The notes under the pieces were generated by a model. It was not told the DNA's origin. It ran no database searches and worked only from the letters and a program-made list of their open reading frames with translations. The position numbers and the translations under genes were made by a program. Shown in pieces: positions 31,586 through 41,680 of a DNA stretch of 64,000 bases. This stretch comes from JBBRHQ01 sp963738305 (GTDB lineage Bacteria; Actinomycetota; Thermoleophilia; Solirubrobacterales; 70-9), in the NCBI GenBank assembly GCA_963738305.1, contig CAVTVU010000001.1, positions 1,364,001-1,428,000 of the forward strand, written 5' to 3'. The first letter of the stretch is position 1. The number at the start of each line of letters is the position of its first letter.

Positions 31586-33208
31586 GGAACGCACGGCGGC
31601 CGGGGGGGGAGAGAGACGCGGACGCAACGAGCGAGCTGCCGCAACGGCGAACGACGGAGGCGTCCGGGCCCGAGGGCGGTTCTCTCCAACCCCATCCTCA
31701 TCGCCGCCCTGACCGTCCTGGGCTTCGCCATCCGGCTCGCAGGTCTCGGCCAGAGCCTCTTCGGGGATGAGCTCTCCACGTACTGGGTGGTTACGATCCC
31801 CTCGTCTTGGGCGTGGTCGGGACAGTTCACTCCAACGCCGAGATCACCCCCCCGCTCTATTTCCTGCTCGCCAAGCTGGCGACCTAGCTCGATGTCTCCC
31901 CGGAGATGCTGCGATTGCCATCGTTGATCGCCGGTACCGCAACGATCCCGCTCGACCTATGTGCTGGGGGCCCGGACCGTGGGCAAGCGGGCCGGGGCGG
32001 TTGCGGCTGCGCTGGTCGCGCTCAGCCCCTTCATGATCTATTACTCGACAGAGGCTCGGGGCTACCAGGTCATGATCGCTCTCCTCGTCGCTTCCACCCT
32101 GGCCTGCTGCGGGCAGTCGAGAGCGGGAGGGGTGGGCTGGTGGATCGCCTACGGTGCCTTTTCCTGCGCTGCCATGTACACACATTACACCGTGGCCTTT
32201 GTCTTGGCGGGACAGGCCCTGTGGGCTCTTTGGTCTCACCCGCCGGCGCGGCGTGGTGTGCTGCTCGCCAACCTCGGGGCTGCCCTCGCCTACCTGCCCT
32301 GGATCTCGGGCTTCGATCGCCGATTTCAACTCGCCGACGACGGACATGCTCTCGGGCTGCAGCCGTTCACCCTGGACGAGGTACGGGCTCGCTCGGCCAT
32401 TGGTGGATCGGGTATGGCTATGCCCTGACCCCACTGAGCAAGCTGCCGGGCTATCCAGCGTTAATCCTGCTCGGCGCCGGATCGCTTCTTGGCGTCGGGC
32501 TGGTAGTGGCAGAGCAGGTCAGCGTCCGGGTCGGACACCCGTTTCGCATCGAGGCCAAGCTGGGGCTGATCTTGGCATTGGCGTTGGCGACGCTGGTCGG
32601 CGAGGCGGTCGTCAGCGCCTTTTCCACCAATCTATTCGGGGCCCGGAACCTGGCCGCCGCCTGGCCCGGGTGCGCGCTCTTGGCGGCGCCTCGGTGACCA
32701 ATTCGGCACGGCGCACGGTCTGGATTGCCTCCACCATGCTGGTGATTGCCGCGTTCGCGATCGGAGCGGTGAAGATGTTGAGCAAGAGCGCGCAGCGGCC
32801 CGACTACGACGCACCGGCGCATGCCATAGCGGCCCAAGCGACCCCGAGCGACGTCGTCATCGAGCAAGTGTTCAGCCCGGGACCGTTCAGCGAACCTCGA
32901 CACCACGCTGGGCCGCCAGTACCGGATCATCCGCGTCGGGGCACCGCAGGAGAGACCCATCCCTTCACGCACGTACGATCGGATCGCACGCCTCAACAGA
33001 TTGCTTCCGAGGCGATGGCGGCGTTGCGCCCGGGGGGACGCGTTTTCGTCGTCGGCAGCAGGAGGCACTCAGTTGGTCTCGGTCAGGAGGTCCTGGCCGG
33101 CTGCGACCTCTGTTCCACCTGTCACAGCGGAGGGTCTACGACGGCCTGTATCCGGTCAAACTGCTGGTCCTCGATCGGCGTGGCAATGGCCAGCCTGGCG
33201 GTCCCTAG
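31586..33208 (+). pseudogene. GT39/GT-C-like membrane glycosyltransferase, probably a pseudogene
   Basis: Fragments in order: LSNPILIAALTVLGFAIRLAG, GDELSTYWVV (the acidic catalytic pair of GT39-type enzymes), NAEITPPLYFLLAKL (PPLY loop), then an in-frame TAG near 31888, LDVSPEMLRLPSLIAGTA, YYSTEARGYQVMIALLV, YTHYTVAFVLAGQALWALW and further helices, ending YPVKLLVLDRRG before TAG 33208. There are at least five frame changes plus the nonsense codon, so unlike the neighbours this one is hard to explain by insertions alone. A start codon is not identifiable; coding signal begins near 31679. The 3' end overlaps the convergent GT2 gene by 87 bases. Confidence 0.6.
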
Positions 33209-33988
33209 GTCAGCTGCCGCCTTCGTCCGTGGACCTCGGCCGGGGCTCGGGCATGGAACATCGGGTCCGCCCTCGGCAGGCGCGCCGGCGATCCGCACCC
33301 GCCAGCGGAGGATCAGCAGGATCATCCGCATCCCGATGCGAGCGCCGCCGGGGTCGCCGGTCGCGGCGGAGCGTCCCACCCGGGGCAGGTAGTTGACGGG
33401 CACCTCGACGAAGCGGGCGCCGGAGGTGATCGTCAGCAGCAGGATCTCCGCCCCGGCATGGTTGCCGCCGACGGTCATCTCGGAGGCGACCCGGTCGGCC
33501 ATCTCGCGGGTGAACAGGCGGTAGCTGCAGCCGACGTCGCTGAGGTGGCTGGTGTTGAAGAGCGCCTCGACCAGCTTCCCAACGCCCCAGTTGCCCCAGC
33601 GCAGGAACCAGTCCATGTTCGCCCCGTGCCAGATCAGCTCCCGCGTCGTTCGGGTGCCGAAGACCGCGTCGCACTCGTCGCTGTAGACGAGCAGCTTGCT
33701 GATGTCCTCGGGCAGGAAGGTGCCGTCGGGCTCGGCCAGGACGACGAGGTCGCCGCTCGACTCGATCAGGCCCCGCCGGGTCGCGTGGCCGTAGCCCTGC
33801 GGCGTCTCGAACACCTCGGTGGCCCCGGTCTCGGCGACCTCCTCGCTGGTCCCGGGCTCGGCGTTGTTGTTGACGACCAGGACCTCGTCGACCACCCCGG
33901 TGGCGAAGAATCCCTCGATCACGCTGCGGATCGATCCCCGCTCCGCGTAGGTCATCAGCACGACCGAGACTCGCTTCCCTTCCCACAT
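33122..33988 (-). CDS. GT2 family glycosyltransferase
   Basis: 288 residues, intact, ATG 33988. Opens RVSVVLMTYAERGSIRSVIE, then VDEVLVVNNNAEPGTSEE and the nucleotide-sugar motif LVVLAEPDGTFLPEDI, where EPD takes the place of DxD. DVGCSYRLFTREMA and GARFVEVPVNYLPR are typical of dolichol-phosphate-sugar-synthase-like GT2 proteins. No membrane helix is evident except a weak C-terminal one (MRMILLILRWRV). Probably charges a polyprenol or extends a cell-surface glycan. It converges on, and overlaps, the broken GT39-like gene. Confidence 0.85.
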   Translation of the reverse strand: MWEGKRVSVVLMTYAERGSIRSVIEGFFATGVVDEVLVVNNNAEPGTSEEVAETGATEVFETPQGYGHATRRGLIESSGDLVVLAEPDGTFLPEDISKLLVYSDECDAVFGTRTTRELIWHGANMDWFLRWGNWGVGKLVEALFNTSHLSDVGCSYRLFTREMADRVASEMTVGGNHAGAEILLLTITSGARFVEVPVNYLPRVGRSAATGDPGGARIGMRMILLILRWRVRIAGAPAEGGPDVPCPSPGRGPRTKAAADLGTARLAIATPIEDQQFDRIQAVVDPPL

Positions 33989-34087
33989 CTGCAGGCGATC
34001 CTAGTGGCGGCCGCGCAGCCGAGCGGCCGCGGCACGAAGACTGCCAAGATCGTGCCCGGATGCGATGGTGACCAAACTCGCGAGCTC

Positions 34088-34869
34088 ATGGCCGAACCCG
34101 CTCGCAGTGAAGGTCACCGGGGAGCGCGTGGTCAGCCCGGTGGGCGGTTCAACCCGACCTGGCAGCGCCACGTCGCCGCCTACGCGCTCGCCGCGCCCTA
34201 TCTCGGCCCCGGGCGGATGCTCGACCTCGGCTGCGGTGTCGGCCACAGCTATCACCTGCTCGCGCCACGCGAGACGGTCGGCGTCGACATCGATCCGGAG
34301 GCACTGGCCGGTCAGGACGCGAGACGGTCGTCGCCGACATGCGGCGGCCTCCCTTCGGCGATGGCAGTTCGCCTCGGTGCTCTCGGTCCAGTCGCTCGAG
34401 CACGTGCCCGACCCCGAGCGCGTCGTGGCCGAGGCCGCGAGGGTGCTCGAGCCAGACGGGCGGGCCATCTTCGTCACCCCGAACCGGCTGACTCTCGGCC
34501 GGCCCGACGAGATCATCGACCCCTACCACTACATCGAGTTCGACCCGGAGGAGCTGCGGCGGCTATGCCGGGCTCGCTTCGAGGAGGTCGAGCTTCGCGG
34601 GCTGTTCGGCTCCGCCCGCTACATGGAGCTCTTCGACGAGGAGCGCCGCGGCTCGACCGGATCTTGCGGACTCGACCCGCTGCGCCTGCGGCGCCTGGTG
34701 CCTGCGCGGGCAAGCAGCGCCTCTACGACCTGATGCTGCGCCGCTACCGGCACGAGACGATCCGCGGGCCGACGCGATCGACGCGGAGGACTTCGAGTTC
34801 CGCGAGAGCGGGCTCGAGGAGGCGCTCGACTTGTGCGCGATCTGCCGCGTCCCCGCGGAGCTGGAATGA
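34088..34869 (+). CDS. Class I SAM-dependent methyltransferase (frame broken)
   Basis: About 258 residues. FNPTWQRHVAAYALAAPYLG is followed by SAM motif I (MLDLGCGVGHSYHLL) and the acidic loop ETVGVDIDPEAL. After a break near 34320 come SVLSVQSLEHVPDPERVV (motif IV) and GRAIFVTPNRLTLGRPDE. A second break lies near 34655. The C-terminus reads ALDLCAICRVPAELE. It resembles methyltransferase-11 proteins of glycan clusters; the acceptor is unknown. The stop overlaps the ATG of the next gene (ATGA at 34866), indicating coupled translation. Confidence 0.78.
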
Positions 34870-35799
34870 CGTCGCCGACGCCGACCGCGCTGACGCTTCC
34901 GTGGTGGCACGAGGACGCTCCCGGCGAGACTGCGCCTGGTGCGGGTCGCCGCTCGGGCCGGACGCCGGCCAGGCTCCGCGGCCGGGTGGTCTGCCCCGCT
35001 GCGGCGCCGCGACCACCGATCCATGGCCGAGCGAGGAGCTGACGGCGCCTACGGGACCTGGTACCGGCCGCGGGCGGGCGGCGCTACTCGATGATCGGCG
35101 ACGCCTGCTCACCCGCACGCGGGCACTGATTGCCAGCCGGCTCGACCAGATCGCCCCGCCGGGGCGCATGCTCGACGTGGGCGCCGGGGAGGGGACGCTG
35201 ATCGACGCCCTGGGCGCGCGGCCGCCCGGCGACGGGCCTCGAGCGAGACGCCGACGGCGCGCCGACGTGCTCGATGAGCCGCTCGACAGATCGAGGGGGC
35301 AGTGGGCGGCGGTCGTCTTCTGGCACTCGCTCGAGCACCTTCCCGCGCCGGGCGAGGCGATCCGCGAGGCGGCCCGGCTGCTGGACCCCGGCGGCGTCGT
35401 CTCGTCGCAGTCCCCAACACCGACAGCCTCCAGGCCGAGACTTCGGCGACCGCTGGCTTCACCTCGACCTGCCACGACACCTCGTCCACCTCTCCGCGCG
35501 GGCGCTGCCCTCGGGCCTCGAGAGGACGGGTTCGGGTCGAGAGGGTGTCCCAGGTCCGCGGCGGGCAGATCGTGATCGGATGGCTGGACGGGCTGGTCGG
35601 TGCCTGCCGGGCGACCTCCGCCTCTACCAGGCCCTTCGCCGGCCGCAGCGCGAAGCGCAGCAGATGACCAGCCGCGCCGCGGGTCGCCACGATCGCCGCC
35701 GGGGTCGCTCCTGCTGCCGGTGGCCGCTCGCCTGCGCCGCGGTCGAGATCGCGCTGCGGCCGGGCGGGAACGGTCTACGTCGAGGCGCGGCGTGGCTGA
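34866..35799 (+). CDS. Zinc-ribbon class I methyltransferase with C-terminal hydrophobic segment (frame broken)
   Basis: About 308 residues when bridged. The N-terminus has a zinc ribbon (CAWCGSPLG ... VCPRCGAATTDPWPSEEEL), then the SAM domain: LLTRTRALIASRLDQIA, MLDVGAGEGTLIDALGA and VVFWHSLEHLPAPGEAIREA. AVPNTDSLQAE, WLHLDLPRHLVHLS and GGQIVIGWLDGLVGALPGDL follow. This layout is typical of methyltransferases that act on sugars in O-antigen-like clusters. Breaks are frequent between 34940 and 35700. Its stop overlaps the GTG of the next glycosyltransferase, so three genes (34088-36542) form a coupled operon. Confidence 0.72.
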
Positions 35800-36542
35800 G
35801 GCGGGCACCGAAAAGCCAAGGTCGTCGTCGTGATGCCGGCCCGCCAGGCCGCGGCGACCCTGGAGCGGACCTTCGCGGAGATTCCCCAGGACGAGGTCGA
35901 CGAGGTGATACTGGTCGACGACTCCTCCACCGATGAGACGGTGGACCTGGCGCGCCAGCTGCCGCTGCAGCTGGTCTGGCATCCGCATCAGGTGGGCTAT
36001 GGCGGCAACCAGAAGACCTGTTACATGGAGGCGCTCCAGCGCGACGCCGACGTCGTCGTGATGCTCCACCCCGACGGCCAGTACGAGCCGGAGCTGATCC
36101 CGGCGATGGTGGAGCCGATCCTCAGGGCGAGGCCGACCTCGTGCTCGGCTCGCGCCTGCTGATCCCCGGCGCGGCGCTGGCCGCTGGGATGCCGCGCTGG
36201 AAGTACGTCGCGAACCGCTTCCTGACGGCGATCCAGAACCGGATAATGGGCACCCGTCTGTCCGAGGCCCACACCGGATACCGGGCCTACTCGCGCGACC
36301 TGCTGCTCACCGTCCCCTTCCTGCGCAATTCACTCGACTTCGGCTTCGACTCGGAGCTGCTGATGCAGGCCTCCTACTTCGGCTTCACGATCAAGGAGGT
36401 GCCGGCCCGCTGCCGCTACTTCGAGGAGGCCTCGTCGGTCGGCTTCAAGGGCGCGGTCTACGGACTCAAGACGCTCTGGGCGGGGGTGCGCCTGGTCCTG
36501 CACCGCTGGGGTCTGGTGCCCTCGCGCAAGTTCAGGCCCTGA
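35792..36542 (+). CDS. GT2 family glycosyltransferase (two frame breaks)
   Basis: About 248 residues. VVVVMPARQAAATLERTFAE, EVILVDDSSTDETVDLA (DDSS), HPHQVGYGGNQKTCY and MLHPDGQYEPELIPAM are classic GT2 A-fold motifs. After the break near 36125 it continues LVLGSRLLIPGAAL, LSEAHTGYRAYSRDLL and DFGFDSELLMQASYFGFTI. It is close to enzymes that load sugars onto polyprenol phosphate or initiate glycan chains. The GTG start at 35792 overlaps the upstream stop, and one missing base near 35820 is needed to join it to the main frame. Confidence 0.82.
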
Positions 36543-36556
36543 GGCGGAAGCGCCGG

Positions 36557-38970
36557 CTACTCGAGTCGTACGGCCGGGAAGCGACGCGGAACCAGCTCGA
36601 CGACCATCAGTCCGGATTGATCCTTGTGGACCGTTCGCAGGTCAGAACCGTTCACCTATCTGCTTCAGCGCCCAAGCCTGAAGCGGGGCCAGGGAACTCC
36701 CCGCAGGGACCAGCGCTCCCGGAGCCCAAGGATGCCCCTATCGGCCCGATCGCCGGATTTCGCCGCAGTTTGAGGAACACCTTCCGTGCTCATCGTCGAG
36801 GAGCATCCGATCGCCAGGACGAATCCCATCGACGGCCTTCCTCAGGCCGGGAAGCCGCTGGTCGGGGACAAAGCTGTCCTGTGATGGAGAGGCGAGGGGG
36901 AGAACGTTCCCGCGGCCGCTCCTTATCAGGATCTCGTTGGAAAGGTCAGGCATGGTCACGACCAGAGCCCTGCCGTCGCCGGGCATGTAGCGGGCGAGCA
37001 GGCGCTCCCCGGTGGGTGCAGGGGGTTCAGCGGCGGGAGGTTCCAAGGCGCTGCAGCGCTCCGCGGACCGACTTGCCGCCCGGGATCGCGTAGGCGAGTG
37101 CTGAGCGGGGGAAGCGCTCACTTATCGATGACCAGGCGACCGCGACAAGGAGGACGGCGACCGCGAGCCCAAAGGCGAGCCCTCCTCGTCGCAGCTCCCG
37201 CGAGGCCATCGACCTCGACCGCAGAAGCAAGCCCAACCACAGCCCTCCCAACAGCAGCGCTGGCAGAGCGACGTTGATCAAGGTATTTGCCGTGGAGCGG
37301 TTGTCGAAGTAGCTGTAGATGGCGACTCCGTAGGCGGTCATTCCGATCAGCGCGAGCACGGCGATACGCTCGCGCTCGGACGAACCCGGTCGGCGGGCAC
37401 AAGCAGGACGATCGCGGCGCCGAGGCGAGATAGGCGGCTCCGACGGCAAGGCCCGGGAGACCAACGTGGCGAAGTCGTAGGTGAGGTCCCCGAGGCGCCC
37501 GAAGAGGAAGGCGTGCAGATAGGCCAGGTACTGGCCCCAGTCCGGCAACTGGCCGCTCGCAGCGAGGGTCAGGCGGCAAAGAGGAGGTGGAAGCAAAGCG
37601 CAGGCGCCCCAACGCCAGCAGGGCCTGCCCCCGAGCCACCTGAGCCGCGCCCCTGGCCTTCAACCAGGCCAGCAGACAGGCCATGGCGGCGAACGTCACG
37701 GCGGTATAGACGAAGCCCTCGAGCGACCAGATCGACGGACAGGCCCACGACGAGAAGGGCCGCGCACCGTGTGAAACGCCGCAGGCGGGGCCATCGTCTC
37801 CGGCAACCAAGGCCAATATACGACCATCGGCAACCCAAAGCGCAGGGCCGCGTCCTGAGGAATCGAGTCGATCAAAGCAAGATTGAAACGAGCACGATCA
37901 CTGCGATCAGCATCGTCGACGCAGCGACGTCCGCGAGGTGCGCGCGATTCGCATCACGCAGTACCCGGCGGCGAAGACAAGCGCGCTGAGCGGCCCCGCT
38001 GAGGAAGCCGAGGGTGCCGTATCCGATCGGGACCAGGTTGAACCAACCGGCCAGTAGATAGATGCCCCCGACACCGTACTGGGAGGCGGTGTCAACCAGC
38101 AACGCTCTCCGCCAAGGACCTCGTTGGCGGGGCCGAGGAGGAAGTTCTGATGGAACTGGATGGCCAGGTCTGGAGCGCGATCGAGAGGTTTCCGGGCACC
38201 TGCTCGGGGTCGACGACGACCAGGTCCGGGACTGCGAGAATCACGAGCACGACAACCAGGGCGTCGATCGCGATCCTCCACGGGCGTGACAGCGACGGTA
38301 GATGCAGACGGTCACTCAGGAATAGGGCGGCGAAAAGCAATGACCGCGCTGACAGCAATCCCGGCCGGAGTGATCGAGCCCAGGACCGCGAGGCAGAGAA
38401 GATCGCCGATCAGGAGCACTCCGACCAGTGTCCAGATAGCGGTGGCGTGCGCGGCCAAAGCAAGAAGTACCGGCCAACCTTCGGGACGTGTGGCGCGGCG
38501 AAGCAGGACTGCGGCTCCCAGCCACCAGAAGAGCGACGCAAGGAGGGTCGTGATCACCCCGCCCCCCCGTGGCAGCGAGCCGGAAAGCTTCACCAAGAGA
38601 ATCATCGCCGCGAGCGCGGCAGCCAGGATTCCAACGAGGGCGGAGAGTCCCCTTGCGTTGGGACCGGCGGCGATCCGGTCGGCCAGTCGCGGGCCCGCGA
38701 GCAGCGCGAGCGGCAGGACCAATACGAACGCCAGCACGTATATGAGGGTCTCCGCGTCCTGGTTTTGAGCAGGGAATGGCGGTGGCAACGGGGATGGATG
38801 GTCGACCAGCAACACCGAGCCCATGAGGGCGGCAAACCCCGCCAAAGTGATGGCCACGGTCAGTGCCAGCGTGGGCGCAAATGCCGCGCCCCGGTCGTTC
38901 CCGGCTGGGGTCGGAGCGGATCGGCCAGACCCTTGAGCCGGTGCCGGATGTCAGCTGTGGGGCTAGCCAT
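36557..38970 (-). CDS. Large multi-membrane-span protein with C-terminal soluble domain (many frame breaks)
   Basis: About 800 residues if one gene. From ATG 38970: a short basic start, helix LALTVAITLAGFAALMGSVLL, an open outer loop rich in Pro, and a series of helices (LIYVLAFVLVLPLALLAG, LVGILAAALAAMILLVKL, WWLGAAVLLRR). YGVGGIYLLAGWFNLVPIGYGTLG, TAVTFAAMACLLAWLKA and LINVALPALLLGGLWLGLLL follow. The C-terminal part reads GERLLARYMPGDGRALVV, LSNEILIRSGRGNVLPL and LRTVHKDQSGLMVVELVPRR before the stop at 36557. It resembles large GT-C or polymerase-like envelope proteins; I cannot name it. At least seven frame changes occur, so function of this copy is uncertain. Divergent from the intact gene at 39225. 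Confidence 0.6.
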
Positions 38971-39224
38971 TGGCGAGGCGGCAAGCGGGAGCTCGGACCC
39001 CCCTGCCTGCAGTCAAGAGTCTCCCACAAGGGTGCCGGAAGGCGGCCGTCGAGGCGGCGGACAGGATCGGGACTCCACCGGGACCGCGGGTGCCAGCTAG
39101 AGTCTCGCCTCTCGCGATGCTTGGAGCGCCATATGCACAGCCCAGCGTCAAGGTTCCCAACGCAGGCGCGCCCTCAGTATTGGTGCTTCATTCTGTTTTG
39201 TTGCAACTTTAGGAGGACGACCGG

Positions 39225-40943
39225 GTGAACTATTGGGGTGCGATCGAAGTGCGGATTCGGAGCACCCTGGACCGCATGCTGGAGCCGGAGGGTTCCGAAC
39301 TGCTCGCGCGACGTGTGCTCGGTGTGGCGGTACTTGCCTACGTTGTGCTTGCCCTCTGGCTCACTCGAGGGGCGTCTTTCACATTCGAGGAGTTCATCTA
39401 CGTTGGAGGGAGTCACGGATTCGCTCCGGGCGCGCTCGCCGCCCCCTTTGGGGGCCACCTGACCGCCGTGACGCGGCTGTTCTACGAAGTGAGCCTGCGT
39501 CTGTTCGGGCCGACGCATTTCCCGTTCCAGCTCTTCGTGATCACACTCGCGGCCGCGGCAGCGGTGCTCCTGTTCGTGCTTGTCAAGCGCAGGGTGGGCG
39601 CGCTCGCGGCACTGGCGCCGGCGATCCTGCTCCTATTTCTTGGGTCCACACCGGAGGTGTTGCATGGCTGGGTAACGATGTGGGTCCAGGCGAGCGTCGC
39701 CGGCCTCGCCGCGTTCCTGGCGCTCGACCAGCGAAGTCGACGTGGGGACGTACTTGCCTGCATCCTGCTGATTGCGGCGATCCTGTCATTCTCGGTCGGC
39801 GTCGCATTCGCGATCGGGGCTGGCGCCTGGATTCTTGCCGAACGTGGCGGCCGGCGGATCTGGGTCGCGGTGTTGCCGCTCGTCCTCTATGGCGCGTGGT
39901 GGTTGTGGGCCCTCAAGTTCCATGAAGGATTCCTGACAGCCGACAATGCCTTGCTGATTCCCGCTTGGGCTGCAGACTCGCTCGCGGCCGCCGCCGCCGC
40001 CTTGACCGGGCTCGGTGCTGACCTCACTCACGGGTCAGGGCCCGATCTCTTCACCATCGCTCTCGGTTGGGGACGCGTGGTAGCCGCTGTGGGCGTAGCC
40101 GTAGCAGTCTTCGGTGTCCGCCGCCGGGGCTCCTCGTCGCTGTTATGGGGGGCCGTCGTGCTTCTTCTTGCGCTCTGGTTTGCGGAAGGCCTCGCGTACA
40201 GCTCGACGACCCTTGCGAGGCGGACCCCGGATTTGGACCGCTACGCATACCCAGTGGCAATTGGGCTCGTCCTGGTCCTCGCTGCGAGCTTCCGAGGGTG
40301 GACCCCGTCGCGGCGCTCTCTCCTCGTGTTATTCGGCATCGTCGTATTCGCCCTGCCCGTGAATCTGTGGGAGATGCGCGAGAGAGGGATATCCATCCGA
40401 GCCGAGTCGGACCTCGCTCGGGCACGACTGACGGCGATTGAGCTGGAACGGGCGGTGGTGCCGGACCAGTACCTTGCGTTGCCCGCCAAGGGGCAGACCT
40501 GCAAACGCCTCGTTTGCGGAGGAGTTGTTTCGTCTGCGGCGGGCATCTACCTGGCTGCGGTCGACCGCTTCGGAAGCTTCGGTTACTCCGTCAAGGATCT
40601 CGCTGCCGCATCCGCAGGGGTCCGGCAGGCGGCCGACCAGACGCTCGGCAGCATCGTGTCCCCAAGGATGACCGCGGTCGACGGGAGCAAGCTGAAATGC
40701 GCCCGTGGGCGCAGCGAGGTGGCGGTTGCGCCCGGCGGAGCCGTGTTGCTTCGGCCGGAAGCAGGCGGGACAGTGAGTCTGCGCCGGTTCGGAGATCAGC
40801 CCACGATCCAAGTCGGGACCCTTCAGCCCGGTCAGGCTGGCACAATCAGACTCCCGGCCGACGGAACGAATAAACCCTGGCTTGCCTCGGCGAGCTCCGG
40901 GAACCTGGAGGTCTGTAAGGCGCACTCGGCCGCGGCCCAGTGA
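39225..40943 (+). CDS. Multi-membrane-span envelope protein, GT-C-like, paralogue of 28218
   Basis: 572 residues, intact, GTG 39225 after a strong AGGAGG site. About ten helices: RVLGVAVLAYVVLALWLTRG, FVITLAAAAAVLLFVLV, ALAALAPAILLLFLGS, ILLIAAILSFSVGVAFAIGA, WVAVLPLVLYGAWWLWAL and others. After residue 390 comes a soluble extracytoplasmic domain with two Cys pairs and a beta-rich end (GGAVLLRPEAGGTVSLRRFG). The FTFEEF acidic residues after the first helix could match the catalytic position of GT-C enzymes. It shares GS..VL, R.GDVLA..LL and W...LP..LYG.W with the protein at 28218. Codon use is less GC-biased than in the housekeeping genes. Confidence 0.7.
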   Translation: MNYWGAIEVRIRSTLDRMLEPEGSELLARRVLGVAVLAYVVLALWLTRGASFTFEEFIYVGGSHGFAPGALAAPFGGHLTAVTRLFYEVSLRLFGPTHFPFQLFVITLAAAAAVLLFVLVKRRVGALAALAPAILLLFLGSTPEVLHGWVTMWVQASVAGLAAFLALDQRSRRGDVLACILLIAAILSFSVGVAFAIGAGAWILAERGGRRIWVAVLPLVLYGAWWLWALKFHEGFLTADNALLIPAWAADSLAAAAAALTGLGADLTHGSGPDLFTIALGWGRVVAAVGVAVAVFGVRRRGSSSLLWGAVVLLLALWFAEGLAYSSTTLARRTPDLDRYAYPVAIGLVLVLAASFRGWTPSRRSLLVLFGIVVFALPVNLWEMRERGISIRAESDLARARLTAIELERAVVPDQYLALPAKGQTCKRLVCGGVVSSAAGIYLAAVDRFGSFGYSVKDLAAASAGVRQAADQTLGSIVSPRMTAVDGSKLKCARGRSEVAVAPGGAVLLRPEAGGTVSLRRFGDQPTIQVGTLQPGQAGTIRLPADGTNKPWLASASSGNLEVCKAHSAAAQ

Positions 40944-40980
40944 CGGCCGCGGCAGCCGCCCGCTATACGATTCGACCACG

Positions 40981-41627
40981 ATGGACGGCGATAGAACGCC
41001 CTGGGACGGAGACTTGCGGATTCGCGAGGTTCACTCGCGTCACCCTCGGTTGCGCGACGCCCTCGTTGCTGACGCACGCGTGACCGCCGCTTACCGCTTT
41101 GAGCGCACCGAGTTTCGCTCTCGTTTCGACGCGGTTGTGCAGATTCTACGACTGATGTGGGCCAGCGACGCCTTCCTCGGCCAGTCGCTCTATCGCGCGA
41201 AGGCACGCCTCCAGGCCCTGGGAATACCAATACTCCCCCGCTTGGCGCACCGACTCGCGATGGTGATCGCCCAGATCTCGATCGGCGATCCGGTGCTCGT
41301 CCACCCAGGCGTCTACATCGCCCACGGGCAGGTGGTGATCGACGGGTTCGTCGAGATCCATACGGGAGCGGTCATCAGTCCGTTCGCGAGCATAGGTTTG
41401 CGGGGGGCGATCCCGTCGGGCCGACGATTGGGCCGAACGTCATCGTCGGCACTGGAGCAAGCGTTCTGGGCAGGCTGCAAGTGGGCGCCGGAGCGCAGAT
41501 CGGCGCAAATGCCTTGGTAGTCGGCGACGTTCGCGAATCCACCATCGTCGTGGGGGTGCCCGCGCGTCCCCTTGGTTCCTCCGATGACCCAGCGGGTTCG
41601 CGCCACGGCGGCGAGGCCCCCCGATGA
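40981..41627 (+). CDS. Serine acetyltransferase-like hexapeptide-repeat protein
   Basis: About 214 residues with one break at the G-run near 41402. The N-terminal helical half includes FRSRFDAVVQILRLMWASDAF. Then come left-handed beta-helix repeats: ISIGDPVLVHPGVYIAHGQV, VVIDGFVEIHTGAVISPFAS, PTIGPNVIVGTGASVLG and LQVGAGAQIGANALVVGDV, ending ESTIVVGVPARPLG. This CysE/NeuD-like pattern indicates acetyl transfer from acetyl-CoA to a hydroxyl. Given neighbours in glycan synthesis, a sugar O-acetyltransferase is as likely as cysteine synthesis. ATG 40981 is 37 bases after the membrane-protein stop. Confidence 0.78.
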
Positions 41628-41680
41628 TCGCGCCGCCAGGGTACTATCCGGCTGGACGGATTGGGCGCTCTTCGATCCGA

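Noticed and set aside
30109..31830. 573-codon minus-strand frame opposite methylmalonyl-CoA mutase
   Set aside because: The mutase is intact with all signature motifs; the opposite frame has none.
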